Below are positions 22,451 through 30,726 of a stretch of 64,000 bases of DNA, in pieces; positions within the stretch are counted from its first letter, which is position 1, and every line of letters begins with the position of its first letter. The notes beneath the pieces are model-generated. The model ran no database searches and was not told the origin of the DNA. It saw only the letters and a list, made by a program, of their open reading frames with translations. Position numbers and translations under genes: made by a program. Source of the DNA: an uncultured Acidimicrobiaceae bacterium (GTDB lineage: Bacteria; Actinomycetota; Acidimicrobiia; Spongiisociales; UBA5794); NCBI GenBank assembly GCA_947258375.1, contig CAMYIJ010000026.1:1-64000 (forward strand). The letters are read 5' to 3'.

Positions 22451-23041
22451 GTGACCAATTTCTTGTCAATTGCTGGAGTTATCGTCGCGGCCTACCTGAT
22501 CGGAAGCGTCGATTTCGCCGTAATAGTGGCTCGCCGTATGGGTATCGACATCTATGAGCACGGCAGCGGCAATCCGGGGACTTCGAATGTTTTTCGCACT
22601 CTGGGCAAGAAAGCGGCCGGGTTGGTGCTGCTGGGCGACGCCGTCAAGGGTGTCCTCGCCACCGCGCTGGGGGCGGTTCTCATCAACGAGACGGTCGGCT
22701 TTGCCTGCGCTCTGGCCGCCACGTTGGGCCATGCCGCTCCGATCTGGCATCGTTTCCGCGGGGGCCGCGGTGTCGCCACTGCCATCGGAGGGGTTATCTG
22801 GCTCGAGCCACTCTTCGGCCTCTTGTTGGCTCTGGCATGGCTCGCGGTCATTCTTGCCACCAAGGTCGCTTCCGTTGCCTCGCTGGGCGCCATGGCTTTG
22901 TATGTGCCGCTGTACGCGGTCGCCGGCCAGCCCGGATGGCACCTCGTTCTGGCGGCCCTCACTGCCGGCTTGGTGATCTGGCGGCACAAGGACAACATCC
23001 AACGTATCCTGACCAGACGGGAAAACCGGGTGGTTTCGTGA
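22451..23041 (+). CDS. plsY: Glycerol-3-phosphate acyltransferase PlsY
   Basis: 196 aa membrane enzyme that acylates glycerol-3-phosphate with acyl-phosphate, the first step of phospholipid synthesis. Three family motifs are present: AYLIGSVDFA, HGSGNPGTSNVFRTLGKKAG-type motif 2 (the Gly/Asn-rich loop), and GHAAPIWHRFRGGRGVAT (motif 3). Five hydrophobic helices. GTG start from the leaderless promoter at 22439. The stop overlaps the moeA GTG (GTGA), so it heads the plsY-moeA-moaC-moaB operon. Confidence 0.95.
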   Translation: MTNFLSIAGVIVAAYLIGSVDFAVIVARRMGIDIYEHGSGNPGTSNVFRTLGKKAAGLVLLGDAVKGVLATALGAVLINETVGFACALAATLGHAAPIWHRFRGGRGVATAIGGVIWLEPLFGLLLALAWLAVILATKVASVASLGAMALYVPLYAVAGQPGWHLVLAALTAGLVIWRHKDNIQRILTRRENRVVS

Positions 23042-24273
23042 GGACGCTGGAAGCCGCCCAGGCGGCGGTGCTCGATGCGATGGCGGTCCTGCCGGCCCAG
23101 CCGGCCACCCTGCGCGAAGCCAGGGGCCTTGTTCTGGCCGAGGACGTCACGGCCCCACACGATGTGCCTCCCTTCGCCAACTCGGCCATGGACGGGTACG
23201 CGGTCCGCGCCGCGGATGTCGCCACGGTGCCGGTGATGCTCGAGGTGATCGAGGATGTACCCGCCGGGTCGTTGCCGACCCGGGCGGTCGAAGCCGGGAT
23301 GGCGATCAAGATCATGACCGGGGCCCCGATGCCCGACGGCGCCGATGCCGTCGTGAAGGTGGAGGACACCGATGCCGGCAGCAAGACCGTCGAGATCCGG
23401 GTGGCCGCCACCGCTGGTACCGCGGTGCGCCCGGCGGGTGGTGACATAGCCGCCGGTTCCGAGGTCTTCGCCGTGGGCACCCGCCTCACCGCTCCCCACC
23501 TGGGTGTGCTCGCCTCGATCGGAGTGGCCTTCCCCAAGGTCCGGCGCCGACCGACGGTCTCCATTTTGTCGACCGGCGACGAGCTGGTTCCACCGGATAC
23601 CGGCAAGCTGGCGGTCGGCAAGATCCGGGATACCAATCGTCCCACCCTGCAAGCCACGCTGGAGGACCTGGGCGCAGTAGTAGTCGACTACGGCATCGTT
23701 CCCGACGACGCCGAGGTACTCAACAAGACGTTGGGCCATGCGGCTCGCAACGGTGATGTTGTGGTCACCAGCGGCGGCGTCTCGATGGGGGAGTACGACC
23801 TGATCAAGCAAGAGCTCGCTTCCCTGGGCACCGTTGAGTTCTGGCAGGTGGCGATGCAGCCGGCCAAGCCATTCGCTTTCGGCTCGCTGGGTGGGACTCC
23901 CCTGTTCGGCCTTCCCGGCAACCCGGTTTCCGTTTTCGTGGCATTCGAGCAGTTCCTGCGCCCGGCTCTGCTGCACATGATGGGCGCCACTCGACTCTTC
24001 CGGCCCCGCCGGGCGGCCGTCGCCGGTGAGGAGATCCGGACCGATCCGGCGAAGACGGTCTTTGTTCGGGCGGCGGTAGCTCGAGACGGCGACCGGCTGG
24101 TGGCGATGCCCTCGGGAGGTCAGCAATCGAACGTCCTCACCGCGCTTGCTCTGGCCGACGCGTTTATCGTTGTGCCGGTAGGCCGGGGCACCGTTGAGAG
24201 CGGGCAGCCGGTAGAACTCGAGTACTTCCGACATCCGGAGGACCGCACGCGAGAGGAGGCTCTGGGTGGCTGA
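23038..24273 (+). CDS. Molybdopterin molybdotransferase MoeA / gephyrin-like Glp
   Basis: 411 aa from GTG 23038, which overlaps the plsY stop. MoeA landmarks: PPFANSAMDGYAVRAADV, KIMTGAPMPDGADAVV, ILSTGDELV, IRDTNRPTL, VTSGGVSMGEYD and LFGLPGNPVSVFVAFEQFLR. Domain IV closes the protein. It inserts molybdate into adenylylated molybdopterin. Because a GlpR-like membrane protein sits three genes downstream, it could instead or also be a Glp-type gephyrin homologue that links to the divisome, as described in Corynebacterium; the sequence alone cannot separate these. Confidence 0.9.
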   Translation: MRTLEAAQAAVLDAMAVLPAQPATLREARGLVLAEDVTAPHDVPPFANSAMDGYAVRAADVATVPVMLEVIEDVPAGSLPTRAVEAGMAIKIMTGAPMPDGADAVVKVEDTDAGSKTVEIRVAATAGTAVRPAGGDIAAGSEVFAVGTRLTAPHLGVLASIGVAFPKVRRRPTVSILSTGDELVPPDTGKLAVGKIRDTNRPTLQATLEDLGAVVVDYGIVPDDAEVLNKTLGHAARNGDVVVTSGGVSMGEYDLIKQELASLGTVEFWQVAMQPAKPFAFGSLGGTPLFGLPGNPVSVFVAFEQFLRPALLHMMGATRLFRPRRAAVAGEEIRTDPAKTVFVRAAVARDGDRLVAMPSGGQQSNVLTALALADAFIVVPVGRGTVESGQPVELEYFRHPEDRTREEALGG

Positions 24274-24733
24274 ACTAACGCACCTCGACGACGAAGGTCG
24301 GGCGCGAATGGTCGACGTCGGGGCCAAGGCGGAGACGCACCGTGTCGCGGTTGCCGAAGCCCACGTTGCGATGTCCGCCGATGCCAGGAGCGCTCTTTTC
24401 TCCGGCACCCTTCCCAAGGGCGACGCGCTCGCCGTTACCCGAATAGCCGCGATTCAGGGCGCCAAGCAAACGCCCGGCCTGGTCCCGCTATGCCACCCGA
24501 TCGGCCTCGATGCCATCTCCGCGGATGTCGAAACGACCGAGGCCGGAGCCCGGGTCGTCGTCACGGTCGAAGTGACGGCCAAGACCGGGGTCGAGATGGA
24601 GGCGATGACGGGGGCCGTTGTAGGTGCGATCGCCCTCTACGACATGATCAAAGCAGTTGACCGCGGCGCCGTGATCGGCCCCGTCCAGTTGCTCTCGAAG
24701 AGCGGCGGCAAGTCGGGAGACTGGGAGAGGTGA
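24266..24733 (+). CDS. moaC: Cyclic pyranopterin monophosphate synthase MoaC
   Basis: 155 aa, GTG start with GGAGG just upstream, overlapping moeA by 8 bp. Motifs: ARMVDVGAKAETHRVAVA, GTLPKGDALAVTRIAAI, PLCHPIGLDAI, and KTGVEMEAMTGAV with LYDMIKAVDRG, which contribute the catalytic Lys/Asp/His pocket. Converts the 8-aza-GTP-derived 3',8-cyclo-H2GTP made by MoaA into cPMP in Moco synthesis. MoaA is not in this window. Confidence 0.95.
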   Translation: MAELTHLDDEGRARMVDVGAKAETHRVAVAEAHVAMSADARSALFSGTLPKGDALAVTRIAAIQGAKQTPGLVPLCHPIGLDAISADVETTEAGARVVVTVEVTAKTGVEMEAMTGAVVGAIALYDMIKAVDRGAVIGPVQLLSKSGGKSGDWER

Positions 24734-25218
24734 ATGCCGCGGTACTGACCGTGAGCGACCGCGTGAGCCGGGGCGAGGCCGAGGACCGGTCGGGCCCGGC
24801 CGCCGCCGAGCTTCTCCAGGGGATGGGATTCGACGTCATCGCCGTTCAGGTGGTGGCCGACGGCGTCGATTCCGTTTCTGCAGCTCTGCGCGAACTTCTC
24901 TCGCGGGCCGGTCTGATCATCACCAGCGGTGGGACCGGTTTCTCGGCGCGCGACCTCACGCCGGAGGCGACAGCGGCAGTGATCGAGCGGCCGGCCCCCG
25001 GCCTGGCTGAAGCGATGCGGGCCGCCACTTTCGGCAAGAACCCACATGGGATGTTGTCGCGGGGGGTTGCCGGGATCGCCGGATCGTCCCTCATCATCAA
25101 CCTCCCGGGATCCGAACGCGCTGTGCGCGAATCCCTGGAGGTGATCGGTCCCGCTCTGTGGCACGCCGTCGAGTTGCTGATAGAACCCAATAGCGACCAC
25201 AATGTCGCAGACAATTGA
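24730..25218 (+). CDS. MoaB/MogA family molybdopterin adenylyltransferase
   Basis: 162 aa, GTG start overlapping the moaC stop. MoCF-binding fold: AAVLTVSDRVSRGEAEDRSG, LIITSGGTGFSARDLTPEAT (GGTG and the T-P-E binding loop), MLSRGVAGIAGSSLIINLPG and SERAVRESLEVI. Adenylylates molybdopterin ahead of MoeA-catalysed metal insertion, so the two adjacent enzymes act in sequence. Its end marks the end of the tightly overlapping part of the operon. Confidence 0.92.
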   Translation: MNAAVLTVSDRVSRGEAEDRSGPAAAELLQGMGFDVIAVQVVADGVDSVSAALRELLSRAGLIITSGGTGFSARDLTPEATAAVIERPAPGLAEAMRAATFGKNPHGMLSRGVAGIAGSSLIINLPGSERAVRESLEVIGPALWHAVELLIEPNSDHNVADN

Positions 25219-25236
25219 CGTGCGAGCCGGGGATCC

Positions 25237-25265
25237 TTGGTTGTGAGGGGGCCACAGCCTACGAT
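25237..25265 (+). promoter_or_regulatory. Probable promoter for 25301 gene
   Basis: TTGGTT (25237-25242), 17-nt spacer, TACGAT (25260-25265). It lies between moaB and the GlpR-like gene, so the latter may have its own transcript. Confidence 0.4.
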
Positions 25266-25300
25266 CGCGTCAGGATTCGAGTAAGGGAACAAACGAGATA

Positions 25301-25753
25301 ATGCCTCTGCTGGTGTTTCTGCTCATAGGCGCTGTATGGGCTGCGTTTCTACTGCCGTCGTTTTTCGAAAGCCGGCGCCGCGCCCCCATGACCGCGACGC
25401 GCAGTTTTCAGCGGTCCAACGAACTTCTGGCGACTGTGGCGACGACGAACGGTCAACAGCTCATGGCGAGGCGTCGCCAGGCCGATAGGCGCCGCATCTT
25501 TCTCATGACCCTCTCGGCGGGAGCTGTCATCACGCTGGCGGTCGCGCTGCTGACGGGCAGTACGTTCTGGCTGGGAGCGACGATCATCTTCGATCTCGCC
25601 ATCGGCGCCTACGTCATGTTGCTCCTCATGCTGCGGCAGCGGAACCTCGCGGTGGCGATGGCGCCGCGCATCGGAGCGGTGGAAGCCCCCGCATCAGCCG
25701 AATTGCGCCGCGAGGGCAACCAACCGGCCACCGTTCGTGTCGTCGCCGGATAG
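25301..25753 (+). CDS. GlpR-like membrane protein (candidate Glp/MoeA receptor)
   Basis: 150 aa. N-terminal transmembrane helix MPLLVFLLIGAVWAAFLLPS followed at once by FFESRRR and a TATRSFQRSNELLATVA segment, the pattern of the actinobacterial membrane protein encoded near moeA that was named GlpR in Corynebacterium. A pair of further helices (MTLSAGAVITLAVALLTG, LGATIIFDLAIGAYVMLLLM) lies mid-protein. Function by context: docking of the gephyrin-like Glp to the division site. This is inference from pattern and neighbourhood. Confidence 0.55.
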   Translation: MPLLVFLLIGAVWAAFLLPSFFESRRRAPMTATRSFQRSNELLATVATTNGQQLMARRRQADRRRIFLMTLSAGAVITLAVALLTGSTFWLGATIIFDLAIGAYVMLLLMLRQRNLAVAMAPRIGAVEAPASAELRREGNQPATVRVVAG

Positions 25754-25756
25754 TCG

Positions 25757-26383
25757 TTGGCCACAGACTCGACTCTGGATCTCGCAGCCCTCGAAGTAGC
25801 GGTTCGTGCCGAGCTGGATGGCAAGTTCGCCGCTCGGGAACTCGCCCTCAAGAACTGCCGCCGCATCATCCAGGGTTCGTCGAAGGCGATTCGTGCATTG
25901 CACCGCGGCGAGTTCACGGGTGCCCGTGAACTCCTCGATGAGGTGCGGGCAATGATGGAGGAGATCGAGCCCTCTCTCGCCGAGCACACCGATATCTATC
26001 ACGCCGGGTTCTACTACGACGCTGTGAAGGAATACGCCGAGGGTGAGTTGACCGCGGCTCTCGTCGAGGGTCGACCTCTGCCGTTGCCGGCGGACGTCGG
26101 CGTCCATGCCGTGCCCTATCTCAAGGGCCTCGGCGAGGCCGTTGGGGAGCTGCGCCGCCGGCTGCTCGACCAGCTTCGGGTGGGAGACCTCGAAGCCGCC
26201 GAGCGCACTTTCTCCGACATGGAAGTGATTCACGATCTGTTGGCCGCCCTCGACTACCCCGACGGAATGACCTCCCAATTGCGGCGCACAACCGACGTGG
26301 CCCGCGCCCTCATCGAACGCAGCCGCGCCGACCTGACGACAACGATCGTGCAGGAGCGTCTACGCGCGCAGCTCGAGCGGTAG
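25757..26383 (+). CDS. Translin family protein
   Basis: 208 aa, TTG start 3 nt after the previous stop. All-helical with the translin pattern: ARELALKNCRRIIQGSSKAI, a variable loop, then YDAVKEYAEGELTAALVEGR, PYLKGLGEAVGELRRRLLDQ, LLAALDYPDG and LRRTTDVARALIERSRADLT. Eukaryotic translin binds RNA and ssDNA and with TRAX forms the C3PO nuclease; prokaryotic relatives are mostly uncharacterised. The Glu/Asp catalytic set of TRAX is not evident, so nuclease activity is doubtful. The 54-bp palindrome begins 9 nt after the stop. Confidence 0.75.
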   Translation: MATDSTLDLAALEVAVRAELDGKFAARELALKNCRRIIQGSSKAIRALHRGEFTGARELLDEVRAMMEEIEPSLAEHTDIYHAGFYYDAVKEYAEGELTAALVEGRPLPLPADVGVHAVPYLKGLGEAVGELRRRLLDQLRVGDLEAAERTFSDMEVIHDLLAALDYPDGMTSQLRRTTDVARALIERSRADLTTTIVQERLRAQLER

Positions 26384-26392
26384 GACCTCATC

Positions 26393-26446
26393 GCGTTCGT
26401 TGTGCTTAATCCTGCGCTATAGCCCCGGATTAAGCACAATGAACGG
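26393..26446. repeat. 54-bp dispersed palindrome, copy 2
   Basis: 22-nt arms beginning GCGTTCGTTGTGCTTAATCC with loop CGCTATAGCC; three mismatched pairs. Starts 9 nt after the translin-like stop. Confidence 0.9.
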
Positions 26447-26507
26447 GACCCAAGGCTCGCGGCTGGGCTCATGAGCGCTCTGGCAGGTCTACACTTCTCA
26501 CCCGTCC

Positions 26508-26581
26508 GGGGGTGTAGCTCAGCCCGGCAGAGCGCTACGTTCGCAACGTAGAAGTCAGGGGTTCAAATCCCCTCACCTCCA
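26508..26581 (+). tRNA. tRNA-Ala (anticodon CGC)
   Basis: 74-nt cloverleaf: acceptor GGGGGTG paired with CACCTCC, including the G3:U70 wobble that defines alanine tRNAs; D-stem GCTC/GAGC; anticodon stem CTACG/CGTAG with loop TTCGCAA (CGC decodes GCG); T-stem AGGGG/CCCCT with loop TTCAAAT; discriminator A. CCA not encoded. Confidence 0.96.
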
Positions 26582-26583
26582 CG

Positions 26584-26622
26584 GGAATCCTTCGGATTCC
26601 TTGGGAGTTGCTGCGCAACTCC
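26584..26622. repeat. 39-bp double-hairpin repeat, copy 2
   Basis: Identical to 20368-20406 (hairpins GGAATCC-TTC-GGATTCC and GGAGTTGC-TGC-GCAACTCC). It begins 2 nt after the tRNA-Ala 3' end and may act as its terminator or processing site, although no T-run follows. Confidence 0.85.
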
Positions 26623-26936
26623 CGCGCTGGGCGCGTGATTGGCCGCGGATCTCACATCGGCTCGCTGGACTTGAAGAGAGCTGGGTTCGTTGCGCGGGTG
26701 ATACGAGCCGAGCTGGTGTCTTGATGTGAACTTGTCTTGCCTTCGCGTGACTGCTCGTTTTGCCGTGAGGCGTTAGCCAACAAGAGGCGAAAGTCCCGGC
26801 ACCCCGGTCCCGGCGAGCCGGTCAGATACGGTTTGCCGCCGATGAGGCCCGTGCGGTGCCGACATCGTGGTGCAACTGGCGGGTGCCGCTCCGCGGCACC
26901 GCCGGCATTTCATTGTTTTTCAGGGTCCAATGCCCG
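26623..26936. other. Intergenic region upstream of the ATPase operon
   Basis: No convincing gene. It contains a perfect hairpin GGTGCCGC-TCC-GCGGCACC (26882-26900) followed 15 nt later by five Ts (26916-26920), which could be an attenuator or terminator. The in-frame upstream extension of the first ATPase gene to 26737 lacks family similarity and is not counted as coding. Confidence 0.45.
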
Positions 26937-26965
26937 TTGTGCTTCTCTTCACAAGCCCGCATACT
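26937..26965 (+). promoter_or_regulatory. Promoter of the A/V-type ATPase operon
   Basis: TTGTGC (26937-26942), 17-nt spacer, CATACT (26960-26965), with the expected transcript start about 17 nt before the GTG of subunit D and a GAGGAG Shine-Dalgarno within the short leader. Confidence 0.5.
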
Positions 26966-26988
26966 GGAATCAGACGAGGAGACTCACC

Positions 26989-27630
26989 GTGGATGAAGGT
27001 GGCGCGACTCGCACTGAGCTGCTGGCCCGTCGGGCCCAGGTCGCTCTTGCCGAGCATGGTCGCGATCTTCTCCAGGACAAGCGTGAACAGCTGATGGCTG
27101 AGTTCCGGGACACTGCGCGGAAGGTCCTCGCCGGCAGCGATGCTCTCCGGGAAGCCGGCGCCGCGGCCCGGGTGGCGCTTGATCGGGCCCGGGCCCGCGA
27201 TGGCCCCGAGGCGGTGGCTTCGGCAGCCTTCGCGGCCACGGGTCATGTCGAGGTCGAGGCTCAGGTTGGCACGATCATGGGAGTCCGCGTCCCCCGCATC
27301 GAGCACCGCCCGATTGGGCGGCCCACTCCGGCTCGCGGCTACAGCCTGGCTTCCACGTCGCCCCGTATTGACGAAGCCGCCGACCGGTTTGAAGCCGGCG
27401 TCGATCTTGTACTCCAGATCGCCGCCGGTGAGGTAAGGCTGCGTCGGCTGGCTGCCGAGATCTCCGCCACCACGCGGCGCGTCAATGCCCTCGAACATGT
27501 GGTCATTCCCCGGCTCGTCTCCAGCCGCAACCGGATCCAGCGAATCCTGGAGGAACGAGAGCGCGAGGAACACTTCCGCCTCAAGCGCGTCCAGATGCGC
27601 CGCACCACCTACGCGAGGTCTCCGCAATGA
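26989..27630 (+). CDS. A/V-type ATPase subunit D (central stalk)
   Basis: 213 aa from GTG 26989, with GAGGAG about 10 nt upstream. Subunit D signature: TRTELLARRAQVALAEHGRD, LLQDKREQLMAEF at the N-terminus and RRVNALEHVVIPRLVSSRNR, IQRILEEREREEHFRLKRVQ at the C-terminus, which together form the rotating coiled coil inside the A3B3 head. The middle region carries the usual short domain. It is the first gene of the operon here, whereas most archaeal and bacterial A/V-ATPase operons put D last, after A and B. Confidence 0.9.
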   Translation: MDEGGATRTELLARRAQVALAEHGRDLLQDKREQLMAEFRDTARKVLAGSDALREAGAAARVALDRARARDGPEAVASAAFAATGHVEVEAQVGTIMGVRVPRIEHRPIGRPTPARGYSLASTSPRIDEAADRFEAGVDLVLQIAAGEVRLRRLAAEISATTRRVNALEHVVIPRLVSSRNRIQRILEEREREEHFRLKRVQMRRTTYARSPQ

Positions 27631-27953
27631 CTGTCAATCCGCTAGACGAGATACTTCGCACCGAGCGGTCCGTGGCGGCTGCCATCGCCGCGGCTGAAGA
27701 GGATACCGGCAGCGCCCGTGCCGAGGCCCGCCGCCGCGCCGAGCAGCTCGTGGAGGGCGCTCGTGCCCGCGGCAAAGCTACTGCCGATCGCCAATACGAG
27801 GAAGGGCTCGCCCGCGCTCGCGACGAGGGCGAACATATCCGCGCCACGGCAGACGAGCGGGTGGCGAGGCTGCGTCGGCAGGCCGAGACACATCTGGTCG
27901 CGGCCGTTGATCTCGTCATGGGCGCCGTGCTCGCTGTGCCAGAGGAGCCGTGA
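27627..27953 (+). CDS. A/V-type ATPase peripheral-stalk subunit H/G
   Basis: 108 aa, overlapping subunit D by 4 bp. Almost entirely a charged Ala/Glu/Arg helix (NPLDEILRTERSVAAAIAAA, ARAEARRRAEQLVEGARARG, EHIRATADERVARLRRQAET) of the kind that forms the E-G/H heterodimeric stator stalk. Sequence is low-complexity, so identity rests on composition, length and position before subunit I, as in archaeal ahaH operons. Confidence 0.8.
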   Translation: MTVNPLDEILRTERSVAAAIAAAEEDTGSARAEARRRAEQLVEGARARGKATADRQYEEGLARARDEGEHIRATADERVARLRRQAETHLVAAVDLVMGAVLAVPEEP

Positions 27954-27954
27954 C

Positions 27955-29883
27955 ATGCTCGAACCCATGGTCAAAACCGAGATCGTGGGTCTCCGGAGCA
28001 CTCTTGATTCCACCATGGCTTGCCTCCAACGTTGTGCCTCAGTGCAACTGCTCGACGCATCGTCCGAATTGGGCCTGAAGCCGGCACCGCAAGCGGTCGA
28101 CGAGGGAGAGCTGGGCGAGAGTGCTCGCCTCCGTCATCTCCGCACCCGTCTCGACGCTCTCATCTCGCTGGGGGTCGTGCCGGAGATCCCGGATGACAGG
28201 TTCCCTGTCGAAGCACGCTTGGATCAGGTCGCGGCGGAGCTCGACCAACTGGCACCCGCAGTCGAACCGTTGGTGACCAGGATCGATGATCTGGAAGCGG
28301 AACGCAGCACCTTGCCTCGCCATGTCGAGTCCCTCCGCCGCCTCGCTCCGCTGGTGCCTCGGCTCCCAGAGCTGGAGGCATACGAGACGGTGGCGATACT
28401 CGTGGAACGGCGCCATGCCGCGGTCATCGGCTGGGTACGCGACGAGCTGGCAGCGTTGCTGGACACTCACTTCGAAGTCATATCCGACCAGGTCGATTCC
28501 GACACAGTCGGGGCGGTGCTGGTGTTCCCCCGCGACCGATCACGTCGGGTGCATGCTCTGCTCGCCGAAAGGCAGGTGAGTCGGGTCCATCTTCCCGACG
28601 AGTACAGAAACATGTCGCTGACGTCCGCGATCACGTCGATGGAGCAACGGATCGCGGACCTGCCGGTCGAGATCGAAGCAACCCGGGCGGAGCTCTGGGA
28701 GCTGCTGAGCTTCCGAACTCACTGGCATGCGGCTCGAGACAACGTCGACCGGCGACTTGCGCAACTGGATGCGCTACACAACATCGGGACCACCGAGAGA
28801 GCATTCGCCGCGATCGGCTGGGTACCTCAACGCCACCTCGATGAGTTGGCGGATGCGCTCCGGTCGGATGTGGTTGGCGAGGTGCTGCTCACCACCCGGG
28901 AGGCTGCTCCTGATGAACCAGTGCCGATTCTGCTGACGAACCCGGGCCCGGCCCGTCCTTTCGAGCTGTTCGTAGGGATGCTGGCGCTGCCCAGGTACGG
29001 GACCTTCGACCCCACCGTTCTCATGGCCATCGTCATGCCCTTCTTCTTCGGTCTCATGCTGGGAGACATCGCATACGGGTTGATCCTCTTCGGCCTGACT
29101 ACCTGGGTGAGGCGAAGGTGGGGTTCACGGAGTGCTGTTGTCGCCGACCTGAGCCGTGTTCTCAGTATTGGAGCGGTATGGGCGGTGATATGGGGAGTGG
29201 TGTTCGGGGAGGTGCTGGGTGACCTCGGGCACCGGCTCATCGGCCTGGAGCCGCTTTGGATCGATCGACAGGAAGCCATCGGACCGCTGCTGCTTCTCGC
29301 GGTCGGCATTGGAGCGGCCCATATCTTCCTCGGTCTCGGACTGGGCATGTGGAATGCGCTCCGGACCTCCGACCGCCACCTGCTCGGCGAACGAGCCGCC
29401 TTGCTGGTAGCCCTGAGTGCACTGTTCGCCATGGCGGGGGTTGCCGCCGAACGGCTCCCCAGAGGGGTCATGACCCCTTCGGTTGTTGCCGTCGTCGTGG
29501 CGTTGGCGGTACTCATCGCGCTCGAGTGGCCGCTTGGTCTCGTCATGGGACCGCTCGACTTGATCGGTGCTATCAGCAACGTCCTCTCGTATCTGCGGAT
29601 CGCGGCCATAGGCCTCGCGTCGGTTTTCCTGGCGCGCGTTGCCAACGAGCTCGGAGCTGCCGCCCCTCTGGCGCTGGGAATCGTCATTGCGGCGTTGTTT
29701 CATTCGCTCAACCTGGTTCTCGGAACCTTCAGCCCCACGATCCAGGCACTCCGCCTTCATTACGTCGAGTTCTTCGACAAGTTCTACGAGCCCGGCGGGG
29801 AACCTTTCGCGCCGTTCGGCGCCTCTCTGGCGGCCGAGCCCGAAGTGGCGGCTCCGGCGCCGGTCCTCATCGAGACTGATTGA
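27955..29883 (+). CDS. A/V-type ATPase membrane subunit I (a-subunit)
   Basis: 642 aa from ATG 27955 (GAGGAGC upstream). N-terminal half is soluble (stator-binding arm); the C-terminal half has about eight membrane helices with the family segments MPFFFGLMLGDIAYGLILFG, GVVFGEVLGDLGHRL and SYLRIAAIGLASVFLARVAN, where the Arg of SYLRI is the essential proton/sodium-channel residue, and FHSLNLVLGTFSPTIQALRL with HYVEFFDKFYEPGGEPFAPF. It forms the ion half-channels against the K ring. Confidence 0.93.
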   Translation: MLEPMVKTEIVGLRSTLDSTMACLQRCASVQLLDASSELGLKPAPQAVDEGELGESARLRHLRTRLDALISLGVVPEIPDDRFPVEARLDQVAAELDQLAPAVEPLVTRIDDLEAERSTLPRHVESLRRLAPLVPRLPELEAYETVAILVERRHAAVIGWVRDELAALLDTHFEVISDQVDSDTVGAVLVFPRDRSRRVHALLAERQVSRVHLPDEYRNMSLTSAITSMEQRIADLPVEIEATRAELWELLSFRTHWHAARDNVDRRLAQLDALHNIGTTERAFAAIGWVPQRHLDELADALRSDVVGEVLLTTREAAPDEPVPILLTNPGPARPFELFVGMLALPRYGTFDPTVLMAIVMPFFFGLMLGDIAYGLILFGLTTWVRRRWGSRSAVVADLSRVLSIGAVWAVIWGVVFGEVLGDLGHRLIGLEPLWIDRQEAIGPLLLLAVGIGAAHIFLGLGLGMWNALRTSDRHLLGERAALLVALSALFAMAGVAAERLPRGVMTPSVVAVVVALAVLIALEWPLGLVMGPLDLIGAISNVLSYLRIAAIGLASVFLARVANELGAAAPLALGIVIAALFHSLNLVLGTFSPTIQALRLHYVEFFDKFYEPGGEPFAPFGASLAAEPEVAAPAPVLIETD

Positions 29884-29895
29884 AAGGAGACAGAA

Positions 29896-30117
29896 GTGGA
29901 AACTGGCCTGTTGGGAATCGGTGCCGGGATCGCAGTTGGCCTGGCAGCCATCGGAACCGGCCTCGCGCAGGCGCGGATCGGATCCGCCGGCATCGGCGTC
30001 ATGGCCGAGAAACCCGAGATGATCGGCCGTGTGATCCTGATGGTGGCGATTCCGGAGACGCTCGTGATACTCGGCTTCGCCGTCGCCTCCATGATCATCT
30101 TCATACTCGGTGCCTAG
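29896..30117 (+). CDS. A/V-type ATPase rotor subunit K (proteolipid)
   Basis: 73 aa, two-helix hairpin, GTG start with AAAGGAG 5-6 nt upstream. Helix 1 GIAVGLAAIGTGLAQARIGS, loop MAEKPEMIG, helix 2 VILMVAIPETLVILGFAVAS. The Glu in PET is the ion carrier. A Gln in helix 1 and Thr after the Glu are compatible with Na+ co-ordination but similar residues occur in H+ enzymes, so the coupling ion is open. One hairpin rather than two means about ten or more copies per ring. Confidence 0.93.
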   Translation: METGLLGIGAGIAVGLAAIGTGLAQARIGSAGIGVMAEKPEMIGRVILMVAIPETLVILGFAVASMIIFILGA

Positions 30118-30726
30118 ATGGCCCTCGCTGAGATCTTGGAGGCGCTCCGCAGGGAAGGCGACGAAGAGATGGCACGGATAACCGCGGCCGGCGACGCGGC
30201 CGTAGCCGACCTCATGCAGTCGGCTCGCCGGCAGGCGAAGCAGGCGGAAGCGCTGGAGGCTACGGCCCGTGATGACGCGCTGTCGAGCGACGCCGATGTG
30301 ATCCGGCATCGAGCCGAGTTGCACGTGGAGCGGCGCCTGCAGGAGGCACGCGAAGCAGTCTTCCAGGAGATCCTCGGCGTGGCCAAGGACCGACTGGCGC
30401 GCTACAGAAGCGATCCCGGGTATCCGGCCTGCCTGGCAGCCCTCGTAAGAGAGTGCTCCGCTTTCCTCGGCACCCTCGAAGTTGTCATGGCCGACCCGCG
30501 CGACGAGGTGTTGGTCGAGAAGATCCTCAGCGATACCGGTTTTGCGGAGGTCGAGTTCTCACTCGAGTCCTGGGGAGGGATCGTGGCACACGACGGCAAG
30601 GGGGTATATGTCCGCAATACCATCGAAGACCGTCTCCGTTACGCCGAGCCTGAGTTGCGCCGGCAGATCGGGCAACTCGTACCGGGGCTGGTCGAGAGCA
30701 AGCGGTTGGGGGGGCCTCGTGAGTGA
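30118..30726 (+). CDS. A/V-type ATPase peripheral-stalk subunit E
   Basis: 202 aa, starting directly after the K stop. N-terminal long charged helix (LEALRREGDEEMARITAAGD to LHVERRLQEAREAVFQEILG) followed by a globular C-terminal domain (VVMADPRDEVLVEKILS, WGGIVAHDGKGVYVRNTIED, LRYAEPELRRQIGQLV), the standard NtpE/AtpE layout. Pairs with the H/G helix to form the stator. Overlaps subunit C by 8 bp. Confidence 0.9.
   Translation: MALAEILEALRREGDEEMARITAAGDAAVADLMQSARRQAKQAEALEATARDDALSSDADVIRHRAELHVERRLQEAREAVFQEILGVAKDRLARYRSDPGYPACLAALVRECSAFLGTLEVVMADPRDEVLVEKILSDTGFAEVEFSLESWGGIVAHDGKGVYVRNTIEDRLRYAEPELRRQIGQLVPGLVESKRLGGPRE

Noticed and set aside
22552..24417. 621-codon frame on the minus strand
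   Set aside because: Opposite plsY, moeA and moaC, all of which have full motif sets.
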